Shown: piece after piece, positions 45,398 through 53,972 of the stretch
Numbering within the stretch: position 1 is the stretch's first letter
Layout: each line of letters begins with the position of its first letter
Origin: Peribacillus sp. FSL P2-0133
GTDB taxonomy: Bacteria > Bacillota > Bacilli > Bacillales > DSM-1321
Length of the DNA stretch: 64,000 bases
Direction of reading: 5' to 3'
Assembly (NCBI RefSeq): GCF_037975445.1
Contig: NZ_CP150254.1
Coordinates: forward strand, 928,001-992,000
Notes under the pieces: model-generated
The model's input: only the letters and a program-made list of their open reading frames with translations
Told to the model about the DNA's origin: nothing
Database searches by the model: none
Program-made: the position numbers and the translations under genes

Positions 45398-45515
45398 CTT
45401 CAATACCTCCAAGGATTTGTAATGGATAATCATGTAAATATGTTCCACTTACCTATTATAATTGGAATATAAATGAAAGGGAAAAAGGATGCTTGAGAAA
45501 TAATCATTCTGCGGA

Positions 45516-46472
45516 TCACCCTTCATTCATACCACGGTGAAAATGCTTTTCCATGACATAGCCAAAAAAGGAGGCAAGCATTTGTTGAAACAGCATGCCA
45601 AGTACAACGGGAACAGCGACGGCAGCAGGGAAATAGGTTGTTGCAAGAACGGCTCCAGCACTGATGTTCCGCATACCGCCTGTAAATGTCAAGGTGATGA
45701 TATCCTCCTTTTCCCATCTTAAATATGCACCGACCATCCAAGAAAGGGCATACCCTGAAGCAGCTATGAACAAAACCAGGAAGGCCATGATCATTAATTT
45801 CTTATCGAAATGGGTTAAGTAAGGAGCGATTTTTGAACTGTTCAATATGACTACGATTCCAACGCTTATCTTGGAAAATGGAGCTAAGCGGGGGGAAAGT
45901 GTAGATTGTATTTTCCCTTTTGTAGCCTGATTCAAGAACAAGGCAAGCATGGAGGGAAGAACGACCATTCCGATTAATCCTTTCACAATCGACCCCAAAT
46001 CCATTTCGATCGAACCGCCTCCAAAAAGGGAAACACTGTAAGGAACGATGAATGGTGAGAGTAGGGTGTCGATCAAGATAATGGTTAGGGCAAGTATGGC
46101 ATTCCCATTATAAATGGATACCCATATCATACTGGTGACACCGGTTGGTATCACTACAGCCAGGACTAGGCCGGTAATCGTGAAGGCATCACCATGAAAC
46201 ACTAAGTGGCCGAGACCAAAAGCCCAAATAGGCATGAGCATATGAAGGATGAGCAATACTATGAAAACAGGTAAAGGGTGGGTGACAGCCTGTTGCAAAG
46301 ATTTAAAGTTGGAGCCTAAACTTCCGGAAAATGTTATGAAGGCGAATATCCATGGAACAAGAAAAGTGTAATCCATTAGATGTTCGGCCAATAGTACCCC
46401 AATCACCACGCTTAACGGTGTGATGAGAGGCATGATTTTATCCATTTGTTCATTTATTGCTTTCAGCATCAT
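45516..46472 (-). CDS. Bile acid:sodium symporter (BASS)-family transporter
   Basis: 318 residues, ten membrane helices. Conserved elements: SLGSNFKSLQQA in the N-terminal half, VIPTGVTSMIW, and TFTGGMRNISAGAVLA in the C-terminal half, corresponding to the crossover core region of BASS proteins. Bacterial members move pantoate, keto acids or other organic anions with Na+; the substrate here is unknown. AGGAAGTG precedes the ATG. It is divergent from the Rrf2 regulator gene. Confidence 0.85.
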   Translation of the reverse strand: MMLKAINEQMDKIMPLITPLSVVIGVLLAEHLMDYTFLVPWIFAFITFSGSLGSNFKSLQQAVTHPLPVFIVLLILHMLMPIWAFGLGHLVFHGDAFTITGLVLAVVIPTGVTSMIWVSIYNGNAILALTIILIDTLLSPFIVPYSVSLFGGGSIEMDLGSIVKGLIGMVVLPSMLALFLNQATKGKIQSTLSPRLAPFSKISVGIVVILNSSKIAPYLTHFDKKLMIMAFLVLFIAASGYALSWMVGAYLRWEKEDIITLTFTGGMRNISAGAVLATTYFPAAVAVPVVLGMLFQQMLASFFGYVMEKHFHRGMNEG

Positions 46473-46743
46473 TCATTCACTTCCTGAGCTATTCTATTAA
46501 GTAAGTTTACCATATTCCTAAAGAAATAATTTGTAAGACAAGTAATTTGTCTATTTATTTTTTTGTATTTTTTAAAAATGATGAAAAGCATGTATTGGAA
46601 GGATAGATTTGGTGAGGGATTCATCGTTCCAAAAAGGGTTTTCCCGGTTGTGTTCATTAAAAAGAGATTTTGGCAGGTTTGTTCGATGCAGCGTTGTATA
46701 TTCATCGAAAAATAGTTTAAAGTAGAGGGGAGAGGTGAAAGAA

Positions 46744-47160
46744 ATGTCAGAAAAGGTTTCCAGTATAATGTGGTTTAGTCTTGCAGTACAAGCCCTGCTT
46801 GTTCTTGCTGATCATGATGGATTATGCAATAGTAATAAATTGGCTGATAAGCTTGATTCGGAGTCCGGCTTTCTTAGAAAAATATTAAGTAATTTAGTGA
46901 AGGCAGGGCTGATTCAAGCAAAGGAAGGCAGGGATGGGGGATATTCACTTGCCAGAAATCCCGAACAAATCATTCTTGCAGATATATACGCTGCAATTAA
47001 ATCCGAACCTTTTTCAAAGGGCTTTCTTGATGTGAATGATAAGAAATGCTTTCAACCATCTTCACGCGAAGCTTTATGCGGTTTAAAAAACGAGATGGAG
47101 AGCTGGATTATACAAGGCTTGGAGCAGAAAACGATTGCTGATTTACTTTCGAAATCTTAA
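46744..47160 (+). CDS. Rrf2-family transcriptional regulator
   Basis: 138 residues from ATG 46744, six bases after AGAGGTG. N-terminal winged helix (LAVQALLVLADHDGL, DSESGFLRKILSNLVKAGLI) with the Rrf2 wing GRDGGYSLAR. Cys residues at ~28, ~99 and ~109 do not show the regular three-Cys cluster of IscR/NsrR, so an Fe-S cluster is uncertain; redox sensing by cysteines remains possible. Located just upstream of a nitroreductase gene whose promoter carries a palindrome, so this may be its repressor. Confidence 0.88.
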   Translation: MSEKVSSIMWFSLAVQALLVLADHDGLCNSNKLADKLDSESGFLRKILSNLVKAGLIQAKEGRDGGYSLARNPEQIILADIYAAIKSEPFSKGFLDVNDKKCFQPSSREALCGLKNEMESWIIQGLEQKTIADLLSKS

Positions 47161-47162
47161 TG

Positions 47163-47194
47163 TGAAAAACGAAACTGACATGGTTTCGTTTTTC
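47163..47194 (+). terminator. Terminator after the Rrf2 regulator gene
   Basis: GAAAAACGAAAC, seven-base loop, GTTTCGTTTTTC. Confidence 0.88.
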
Positions 47195-47205
47195 TCAAAC
47201 TGTAT

Positions 47206-47239
47206 TTGACAAAAGAACAGTATGCGTAATATACTGTTC
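47206..47239 (+). promoter_or_regulatory. Promoter and palindromic operator of the nitroreductase gene
   Basis: TTGACA at 47206-47211, 18-base spacer, TATACT at 47230-47235. Inside lies a perfect inverted repeat GAACAGTAT-N7-ATACTGTTC (47215-47239) covering the spacer and the -10. A repressor bound there would block the polymerase. Confidence 0.75.
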
Positions 47240-47274
47240 CTGTATTAATTACAGTTAAATGGAGGTCATTATAA

Positions 47275-47982
47275 ATGACAAAAAATATAATGAGTAAAGA
47301 AGAGTACCTAAATAAATCGAAAGAATTGAATATACCGCTTGAAAAGCCCAAAGTCCTTAATGATACGGACTTCATTACGGTAGCAAAAGAACGGAGATCT
47401 GTTCGCCAGTACGATGCTGAATACGTGATGACTGAAGAGGAAATTCGCGAAATCCTGGATATTGCGATTCAAGCACCGTCTTCTTCCAACTTACAGCCAT
47501 GGAGATTCCTTGTGATTCAAGATAAGCAAACCCAACAAGAATTGCTCCCAATCGCCAATAACCAACAACAAGTCGTCGATGCATCTGCTGTCATTGCCGT
47601 TTTAGCTGATATAGAAGGTTACAAAAATGCAGAGAAGATTTATGGTGAATTAGTCAATAAAGGGATCATGAAGAATGAAATCAAAGAGCCATATGTAGCC
47701 TCTATTCTGCATAATTACGGCAACTTTTCCGCTGAAAAGGCTTTAAGTGTAGCCATGATTGACGGTGGCTTGGTTTCCATGCAGATCATGTTAGCTGCAA
47801 AAGCAAAAGGATACGATACAGTCCCAATGGGTGGGTTCGATGAAGCCAAATTTGTGGATGCATTCAATGTACCGGAAAACTTCAAACCTGTCATGTTAAT
47901 TTCCATTGGAAAAGGAACTAAAGCAGGCTTTGAAAAAGTCCGTTTGCCACTTGATGCTGTATTAACTTGGAATAAATACTAA
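47275..47982 (+). CDS. Nitroreductase-family flavoprotein
   Basis: 235 residues; TGGAGGTC precedes the ATG. FMN-binding RRSVRQYD near residue 40, QAPSSSNLQPWRF near 70, and the GGLVSMQIMLAAKAKGYDT helix of the family. These dimeric FMN enzymes reduce nitro-aromatics, quinones or flavins with NAD(P)H. The adjacent Rrf2-type regulator and operator palindrome suggest induction by electrophiles or nitro compounds, as with YwrO/YdgI-type systems; that is inference. Confidence 0.92.
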   Translation: MTKNIMSKEEYLNKSKELNIPLEKPKVLNDTDFITVAKERRSVRQYDAEYVMTEEEIREILDIAIQAPSSSNLQPWRFLVIQDKQTQQELLPIANNQQQVVDASAVIAVLADIEGYKNAEKIYGELVNKGIMKNEIKEPYVASILHNYGNFSAEKALSVAMIDGGLVSMQIMLAAKAKGYDTVPMGGFDEAKFVDAFNVPENFKPVMLISIGKGTKAGFEKVRLPLDAVLTWNKY

Positions 47983-48009
47983 GTTTTGGAACAATATTTG
48001 TACTATGTT

Positions 48010-48042
48010 AAAAGGATAGCTAAAACTCGCTATCCTTTTTTT
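48010..48042 (+). terminator. Terminator after the nitroreductase gene
   Basis: AAAAGGATAGC / GCTATCCTTTT followed by TTT. Confidence 0.9.
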
Positions 48043-48194
48043 CATGATTTGCTCTCTACTCCTTTTATTAAAAATGATTATTCTCGCAAGCGATAAAAGG
48101 ATATGTTACAATTTTTCCAGATATTTCTTTTGGAATATCTCTTCTAAAAATCACCGACGGCAAACTTAAGCATAAGGGATAAACAGTGCTAAAG

Positions 48195-48231
48195 AATTGT
48201 TTTTGGCGCGCCAGCCAAAAATACAGCAATT
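48195..48231. promoter_or_regulatory. Inverted repeat upstream of the signal peptidase gene
   Basis: AATTG..TTTTTGGC-gcgcca-GCCAAAAA....CAATT: two nested complementary blocks, 43 bases before the ATG at 48274. It may be an operator or an RNA hairpin; no T-run follows. Confidence 0.4.
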
Positions 48232-48273
48232 ATCGTTGATTTAGCCGTTCACAATGGATTGGAGGGAGTCCTT

Positions 48274-48819
48274 ATGAAGAATATGAAAATTGAAGTGTTC
48301 TCGTGGTTGAAATCTATCTTATTCGCTTTAATGATCGTGTTCATTTGCCAACAGTTTTTATTTACACCAGTTACAGTAAAAGGTGAATCAATGGAGCCGA
48401 CTTATGAAAATGATGACCGGATAGTGGTAGCTAAAATCGGAAAGCCGGAGCGCTTCGATATGGTCGTATTTTATGCTCCGGACGCGGAAGAGAATTATAT
48501 AAAAAGGGTGATCGGTTTACCAGGTGACAGCGTTGAAATGAAAGATGATATCTTATATATCAATGGGAAAAAGTATACAGAACCATATTTGAAATTAAAA
48601 AAAGGGGAAATTCCACCTGAAGAAAATCTGACGGAGAATTTTACCTTGAGTGATTTACTTGGGAAATCCAGGGTGCCTGCCGGTCATTTATTTGTCATGG
48701 GGGATAATCGAAGGAATAGTTGGGATGGAAGAAGATTTGGTTTTATTTCTGAAAAATCACTAATGGGCAAAGTGAAATTTCGTATCTACCCATTAAATGA
48801 AATGGGAGTGCCGAAGTAA
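48274..48819 (+). CDS. lepB: Type I signal peptidase (SipS/SipT-like)
   Basis: 181 residues from ATG 48274 with TGGAGGGAG upstream. One N-terminal membrane helix, then the catalytic Ser in KGESMEPTY and Lys in YIKRVIGLPGDSVE, box D LYINGK, and box E MGDNRRNSWDGRRFG. It cleaves signal peptides of exported proteins on the outer face of the membrane. Size equals Bacillus SipS-type enzymes. Monocistronic. Confidence 0.95.
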   Translation: MKNMKIEVFSWLKSILFALMIVFICQQFLFTPVTVKGESMEPTYENDDRIVVAKIGKPERFDMVVFYAPDAEENYIKRVIGLPGDSVEMKDDILYINGKKYTEPYLKLKKGEIPPEENLTENFTLSDLLGKSRVPAGHLFVMGDNRRNSWDGRRFGFISEKSLMGKVKFRIYPLNEMGVPK

Positions 48820-48877
48820 ATAGAAAGCCAAGAGGATAATTATATAGACTAAGTTGTATTTATAGCAGATGATGGAT

Positions 48878-48907
48878 AAGAACCTTTTCCTGTGGTTAAG
48901 GTTTTTC
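48878..48907 (+). terminator. Terminator after the signal peptidase gene
   Basis: AAGAACCTT ... AAGGTTTTTC, one mismatch, T-run included. Confidence 0.65.
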
Positions 48908-48932
48908 ATTTTGGATTGTGGGGGGTATACAA

Positions 48933-49979
48933 ATGACGAATGGGTTAGCTGCCATCTCCATCCCGATGCTGGATGAAGAAATGGGACGGCAGGTTAAAGG
49001 ACATGTTGATTCACTGACCGTTCCTCAGGGAAGCTTAGGAAGGCTTGAAGAATGGATAATCGAACTGGCCAAGATGACAGGAGAGGCATTTCCGGACATT
49101 TCGAAACCGGGGGTGATCGTGTTTGCGGCCGACCATGGAATTACGGAAGAAGGTATTTCGGCTTATCCAAAAGAAGTGACGGAACAAATGGCACTTAATT
49201 TCCTGAATGACGGTGCTGCCATCAATGTATTAAGCCGCGCGATAGATGCTTACTTGGACATTGTCGATATAGGGATCGATGCAGATATCGAAGCACCAGG
49301 GTTAACTTCTAGAAAAGTCCGCAATGGAACTAGAAACTTTTATAAGGAAGAGGCAATGACAAAGGAAGAAGTAATTCAAGCGCTTGAAATTGGATATGAC
49401 CGTGCACAGAAAATGATTGCCCGTGGTGCGAACTGCCTGATTCTTGGTGAAATGGGAATCGGAAATACGACTTCCAGTACCGCCATCATCTCCATCGTAA
49501 GCGGGAAAAGCGTCGAGTCACTAGTGGGGCAGGGAACAGGATTGAAGTCAGAAGGCATTTTACATAAGCGAAGAATAATTGAAGAAGCGATTTCATTAAG
49601 AAATCCTAATCCAGATGATCCAATCAATATTTTGATGAAAATCGGCGGGTTCGAAATTGCAGGTATGGCAGGGGCCATGCTCTCTGCAGCGAATAACCGT
49701 ATTCCCATTCTTGTTGATGGTTTCATTACAACCACGGCTGCTGTATTGGCAAACCTGATTTCCGGACGTGCAGCTGATTATATGTTTGTTGGACATCGAT
49801 CTGCAGAACCTGGTCATAGAACGGCCATAGAACTGCTTGGCAAGGAGCCGATCCTCGATGTGGGAATGAGAATCGGGGAAGGAACAGGGGCTGCCCTGTC
49901 ATACCCCATCCTTAAGGCAGCGACATTGGTCATTAAAGAAATGGCAACATTTGAATCTGCAGGCGTGTCAAATAAGTAA
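48933..49979 (+). CDS. cobT: Nicotinate-nucleotide-dimethylbenzimidazole phosphoribosyltransferase
   Basis: 348 residues from ATG 48933 behind GGGGGG. Conserved CobT motifs: PQGSLGRLEEW at the N-terminus, FAADHGITEEGISAYPKEVT, GEMGIGNTTSS, and near the C-terminus MRIGEGTGAALS with the catalytic Glu. It makes alpha-ribazole phosphate, the lower-ligand precursor of cobalamin. No other cob gene and no cobalamin riboswitch is adjacent, so here it probably serves B12 salvage or remodelling. Confidence 0.95.
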   Translation: MTNGLAAISIPMLDEEMGRQVKGHVDSLTVPQGSLGRLEEWIIELAKMTGEAFPDISKPGVIVFAADHGITEEGISAYPKEVTEQMALNFLNDGAAINVLSRAIDAYLDIVDIGIDADIEAPGLTSRKVRNGTRNFYKEEAMTKEEVIQALEIGYDRAQKMIARGANCLILGEMGIGNTTSSTAIISIVSGKSVESLVGQGTGLKSEGILHKRRIIEEAISLRNPNPDDPINILMKIGGFEIAGMAGAMLSAANNRIPILVDGFITTTAAVLANLISGRAADYMFVGHRSAEPGHRTAIELLGKEPILDVGMRIGEGTGAALSYPILKAATLVIKEMATFESAGVSNK

Positions 49980-49981
49980 GA

Positions 49982-50017
49982 AATAGGAGACCTTCATTGC
50001 GATGGTCTCCTATTTTT
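49982..50017 (+). terminator. Terminator after cobT
   Basis: AATAGGAGACC / GGTCTCCTATT followed by TTTT; it can also serve the converging activator gene. Confidence 0.88.
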
Positions 50018-50038
50018 ATGGTTTCTTTCAGTTCCCTT

Positions 50039-51442
50039 TTACTTAATGGGCAGATGACCTTTATATTTCTTCATTTTCCTGACGACGGAAGGCTGGCTGA
50101 TCCCTAAGAATTTAGCCATCTCATATGTGGACTTACATTTTTTACTCGCTTTCATCATCATCCATTTTTCCACTTGCTCGAGGGCGGTATTGAGATCACT
50201 ATCATCAACCATCATATCGTCAATCATTAGGGTATCATCTATTTTCTCAAAAGATTCTTGTCCATGGAAATGGGAGGGGAGAAAGCCAGGGAAAATTATG
50301 GAGTCTTCCGAGGTCAAAATGAGCCGTTCAATCAGGTTTTCCAATTCACGCACGTTTCCTGACCATTTATGCTGAATCAGTATTTCGTAAGTGGAAGGGT
50401 GCAATTTCTTATCTGACTTGTATTTCTTGTTGATGATTTCGAGATTATGATTGATTAAGATGGCAATATCATCCTTTCTTTCTCGTAATGGCGGTATTTG
50501 GATGGGAATCACATTTAAGCGATAATACAAATCGAGCCTGAATGTTCCCTTTTCCACCATTTCCTCAAGGTTTTGATTGGTTGCCGTTACAAGCCGAAAA
50601 TCTATCTTATGCTCTTTTTTTCCGCCCACCCTTTTAAAAGTCTTTTCTTGCAGGACATTTAATAATTTCACTTGCATATCCAGCGGAAGCTCACCGATTT
50701 CATCCAGAAATAAGGTTCCGTTATCTGCTTGTTCTACTAGCCCTTGTTTCCCCTGCTTCTGCGCTCCGGTGAAGGATCCCGCTTCATACCCAAACATTTC
50801 AGATTCAAAAAGACTTTCTGGGATGGTACTGCAGTTGACTTCGATGAATGGCTCTTTGCTGCGGTAACTCTGATTGTGCAGCCTGCGGGCGAATACGCTC
50901 TTCCCTACACCGGATTCACCAAGAAGCATGACTGTCGCATCCGTTTTGGAAACACGGTGTATCGTTTTGGCGATTTGCCTCATTTCCTTGCTGCGATAGA
51001 TCAGCTCCTCCTGTTCCCTAAGTTCCTCGACCTCCGATTGGTATTCTTGAATCTTTTTCTCCAATTGACCGTACTGATCCTGGAGGTTCCTGATTTCAGT
51101 TTGATCTTGGGCATAGCTGACGACACGAATCAATTCACCATCTTCATCAAAGATGGGATAGGCAGTAGACATGACGATTTTTCCCGTCTTCGTATGCTGC
51201 ATGATCTGGACAGGTGTTTTCTCTTTCAATACCATCGCGGAAATCGAAGGTGAAAGGATTCCTTCCGTTTCGAGCTGGTAAACGGATTTTCCAAGATAAT
51301 GTTCTGGTTCGATTCCATATATCCACCAATGGTTAGGATTCGTGAATAAAATGAATCCTTTTTCATCGGTCACGGTAATATTATTATTGGATGTGTTGAT
51401 GATGCATTCCAAAACTCTTTTGACATTGTTATCACTCATCAT
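50039..51442 (-). CDS. Sigma-54-dependent activator with N-terminal PAS domain
   Basis: 467 residues. N-terminal PAS domain (~10-115; NNITVTDEKGFILFTNPN), coiled linker (~120-150), AAA+ domain with Walker A LLGESGVGKSVFA, the sigma-54-contact loop in variant form GSFTGA, Walker B GTLFLDEIGELP and arginine-finger region, and a C-terminal helix-turn-helix (TYEMAKFLGISQPSVVRKM, TyrR/RocR style). GGGGGA precedes the ATG. It is divergent from an indolepyruvate decarboxylase gene, its natural candidate target, although I could not find a -24/-12 site there. The PAS domain may bind a keto or aromatic acid. Confidence 0.9.
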   Translation of the reverse strand: MMSDNNVKRVLECIINTSNNNITVTDEKGFILFTNPNHWWIYGIEPEHYLGKSVYQLETEGILSPSISAMVLKEKTPVQIMQHTKTGKIVMSTAYPIFDEDGELIRVVSYAQDQTEIRNLQDQYGQLEKKIQEYQSEVEELREQEELIYRSKEMRQIAKTIHRVSKTDATVMLLGESGVGKSVFARRLHNQSYRSKEPFIEVNCSTIPESLFESEMFGYEAGSFTGAQKQGKQGLVEQADNGTLFLDEIGELPLDMQVKLLNVLQEKTFKRVGGKKEHKIDFRLVTATNQNLEEMVEKGTFRLDLYYRLNVIPIQIPPLRERKDDIAILINHNLEIINKKYKSDKKLHPSTYEILIQHKWSGNVRELENLIERLILTSEDSIIFPGFLPSHFHGQESFEKIDDTLMIDDMMVDDSDLNTALEQVEKWMMMKASKKCKSTYEMAKFLGISQPSVVRKMKKYKGHLPIK

Positions 51443-51642
51443 TTTCCCCCTTATCCACTGTTCCCGTGATTCAAATATAAATCAAAAATAGTGATGGAAT
51501 CAAGAATTTTCAGATATTTTGATTTGGAATTGAATCATTTTTTATAAGAACCCTGCCTGAGATAGTCTCACTCACTTCATTCATCAAAGCTAAAACTAGA
51601 GTAATAGAGTAGCGAACCCACCTTAAGTATATGGATATTTAC

Positions 51643-51667
51643 GGTTAACCTACTTATGTTTGGGTAT
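51643..51667 (+). promoter_or_regulatory. Sigma-B-like promoter before the decarboxylase gene
   Basis: GGTTAA, 13-base spacer, GGGTAT; one mismatch to the GTTTAA / GGGTAT sigma-B consensus, 40 bases before the start codon. Overlapping TATAAA could instead be a sigma-A -10, but no good -35 accompanies it. Confidence 0.5.
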
Positions 51668-51706
51668 AAATAAAGTAGAGAGTAATCGATTGAAGGAGTG
51701 ATTGAC

Positions 51707-53374
51707 TTGGCTGAAAAAAGGACCTTGGGACAATATTTATACAACTGCTTAAAAGCAGAAGGTATTACAGAGATTTTTGGTGTGCCTGGAGACTATAATT
51801 TCTCATTGCTAGATACTTTGGAAGATTACGATGGGATTGAGTTTATTAATGGACGAAATGAACTCAATGCAGGATACGCTGCGGACGCTTATGCCCGTGT
51901 GAAGGGAATTTCGGCACTCATCACCACTTTTGGTGTCGGTGAAATGAGCGCATGTAATGCAATCGCTGGCGCGTACAGTGAAAATGTGCCGCTCATACAT
52001 ATTGTCGGCTCGCCAAAGTCCATGATGCAACAGGATAAGGAGCTTGCCCACCATACGTTAATGGACGGAGATTTTGATGTTTTCCGTAAGGTTTATGAGC
52101 ATATCACCAGTTATACGGCAATTCTTACCCCGGAAAACGCAGCTAGGGAGATACCGGCTGCAATCAGAATCGCGAAAGAAAAGAAAAAGCCCGTTTATTT
52201 GGTAGTGGCCATCGATCTTGTTGAAAAACCGTTGCTTTCTCACGGTGAGACTTCTGAAAATATGGCCAAAACGAATGTCGATGCGCTGCAGTCAGCAGTG
52301 CAGCATATAAAAGGGATGTTAGAACATGTAAACAAAGCGGTTCTGCTTGTCGATGTGAAAACACTTCGTTATAACTTGCAGAAACCCGTAATGCAGCTCG
52401 TTGAGAGGTTAAATATTCCAGTTGCTTCGTTAATGCAGGGAAAAAGCGGGTTGGATGAGAGCCATCCCCAGTATATAGGTGTATACGGCGGAGCTTTCGG
52501 AAGTAAGGATGTAACTCAGACTGTTGAAGAAGCGGATTTCATCATAGCCGTTGGAGCTGTTTGGTCAGACGTCAATACATCCAAAGGTACAGCAAAGCTT
52601 AACCCGTTGAAAATGGTGGAAATTCAACCTGACACATTAAAAGTGGGGGAAGCCAGTTATATGAATGTCAGGGCGGAGGAAATTTTAACTGCGCTCCAGG
52701 ACATTGGTTACCGGCAGAACGAATCTGTTGGAAACATCTCATTTCCGTATGACACAATGGTGGAAGACCCATCAGCACCACTGAAAGCGGCTTCCTATTA
52801 TCCTCGAATTCAGCAATTGTTAAAAGAAAATGACATTGTGGTCACGGAAACAGGAACATTCTCTTATGGCATGTCACAGGTCAGGTTGCCGAAAGGGGCG
52901 ACCTACATAGCCCAGGGAGGCTGGCAAAGCATCGGATATGCCACGCCCGCAGCTTTCGGTGCTTGTATAGCGGATAGAAACCGACGTGTTCTATTGTTTA
53001 CCGGGGACGGCTCGATACAGCTGACAGCACAGGAAATAAGCTCGATGCTGGAGAACGGCTGCAAGCCCATCGTGTTTATTCTCAACAATAACGGTTACAC
53101 GATAGAAAAATTCTTGAACGTAAAAGTCGATATAGAAAAACAGAAATACAACGAGATACCAGAGTGGGATTATACAAAATTGGCTGAAGCGTTTGGTCAA
53201 GAGGCATTTACAGCAAGAGTCGAGACGAATGGTGAACTGGATGATGCCATTACAAATGCTCAGAACGCCGATAACCTTTGCCTCATAGAATTGGTCGTGA
53301 AAGATCAAATGGATGCCCCGGAATATTTACAAAAAATGAGGCAGTATCTTGAAAAGCAAGAGAAACTAAAGTAA
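51707..53374 (+). CDS. ipdC: Thiamine-diphosphate-dependent indolepyruvate/2-keto acid decarboxylase
   Basis: About 555 residues from TTG 51707, eight bases after AAGGAG; the GTG at 51698 overlaps that site. Three-domain ThDP enzyme: catalytic Glu region IFGVPGDYNFSLLD, the double His in LAHHTLMDGD, and ThDP-binding GDGSIQLTAQ...NNNGYTIEKF. These mark the pyruvate/indolepyruvate decarboxylase branch, with a product such as indole-3-acetaldehyde or branched aldehydes. It may give auxin precursors in plant-associated strains. Divergent from the PAS-AAA activator, which probably regulates it. Confidence 0.88.
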   Translation: MAEKRTLGQYLYNCLKAEGITEIFGVPGDYNFSLLDTLEDYDGIEFINGRNELNAGYAADAYARVKGISALITTFGVGEMSACNAIAGAYSENVPLIHIVGSPKSMMQQDKELAHHTLMDGDFDVFRKVYEHITSYTAILTPENAAREIPAAIRIAKEKKKPVYLVVAIDLVEKPLLSHGETSENMAKTNVDALQSAVQHIKGMLEHVNKAVLLVDVKTLRYNLQKPVMQLVERLNIPVASLMQGKSGLDESHPQYIGVYGGAFGSKDVTQTVEEADFIIAVGAVWSDVNTSKGTAKLNPLKMVEIQPDTLKVGEASYMNVRAEEILTALQDIGYRQNESVGNISFPYDTMVEDPSAPLKAASYYPRIQQLLKENDIVVTETGTFSYGMSQVRLPKGATYIAQGGWQSIGYATPAAFGACIADRNRRVLLFTGDGSIQLTAQEISSMLENGCKPIVFILNNNGYTIEKFLNVKVDIEKQKYNEIPEWDYTKLAEAFGQEAFTARVETNGELDDAITNAQNADNLCLIELVVKDQMDAPEYLQKMRQYLEKQEKLK

Positions 53375-53536
53375 TGCCATGTTCAAAATGCTCTCACGCT
53401 GAACCATGTTTTAAAAGAAAACTGGTTATCTTTCATGATTTTTTGAGGGTTTGTTAAGGATTCGGAACGGTCTAATCCCGAAAACTGATTTTAAAACAAT
53501 ACTTATGATATACTTTATGGTTTTTTACTGTAATCC

Positions 53537-53675
53537 TTATTGGATTGAAGAAATATGCGACACTCCTGCCGAATAACTGGCTAGACAAGACCCCACAGGC
53601 GCTTGCTTTGATGTGGCTTGGCAGACAGTCGGCGGAAAGGGAGCGGATTTCTGAAATCAAGCTGGAACGTTTTTT
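53537..53675. repeat. Dispersed intergenic repeat, copy B (inverted relative to copy A)
   Basis: Reverse-complementary to 31299-31430, with shared blocks GGCAGACAGTCGGCGGAAAG, GGAGCGGATTTCTGAAATCA and GAAGAAAT.TGCGACAC.CC. A few small indels and substitutions separate the copies. The minus-strand frame 53472-53660 is an artefact of this repeat. Confidence 0.85.
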
Positions 53676-53679
53676 AAAG

Positions 53680-53710
53680 AAAGGTCTTCTGTTATGAAGG
53701 CCTTTTTTTT
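53680..53710 (+). terminator. Terminator at the end of repeat copy B
   Basis: AAAGGTCTTC, six-base loop, GAAGGCCTTT followed by TTTTT; the likely end for ipdC transcripts. Confidence 0.85.
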
Positions 53711-53714
53711 GTTG

Positions 53715-53746
53715 GTATAGATATCGTACTTACGATATATCTATAC
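53715..53746. promoter_or_regulatory. Near-perfect 14-bp inverted repeat
   Basis: GTATAGATATCGTA and TACGATATATCTATAC are complementary apart from a two-base insertion. Operator-like size; no adjacent regulator gene is visible. Confidence 0.5.
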
Positions 53747-53828
53747 GGCCCGATCAAGGACAAGAGTGGCAAGTTGAAAAAGTAATCAGGATATACCCAG
53801 AATGATAATACCAATATTGGTCACTGGC

Positions 53829-53859
53829 ATTTCAAAATTGAAACCGAGAATTTTGAAAT
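53829..53859. promoter_or_regulatory. Perfect 11-bp inverted repeat upstream of fbpB
   Basis: ATTTCAAAATT, nine bases, AATTTTGAAAT; 113 bases before the fbpB-like ATG. It has no T-run and does not match a Fur box. Confidence 0.45.
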
Positions 53860-53972
53860 TAAGAGTAATATGAAAATGTCACGAAGTAATAGGGAAAATA
53901 TCTATTTTTCCTAAGTAGAGAAAACCATTCTTTTTACGGTCGGCCATTTCTGTAGATAAGGGGGCATAAAAA

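Noticed and set aside
51443..51697. Sigma-54 promoter for ipdC
   Set aside because: Searched both strands for TGGCAC-N5-TTGCA-like sequence; the closest (TTGGAATTGAATCA) lacks the required GC at -12.
53880..53972. Fur box before the FbpB-like gene
   Set aside because: No sequence close to TGATAAT-N-ATTATCA is present; the visible dyads have other sequences.
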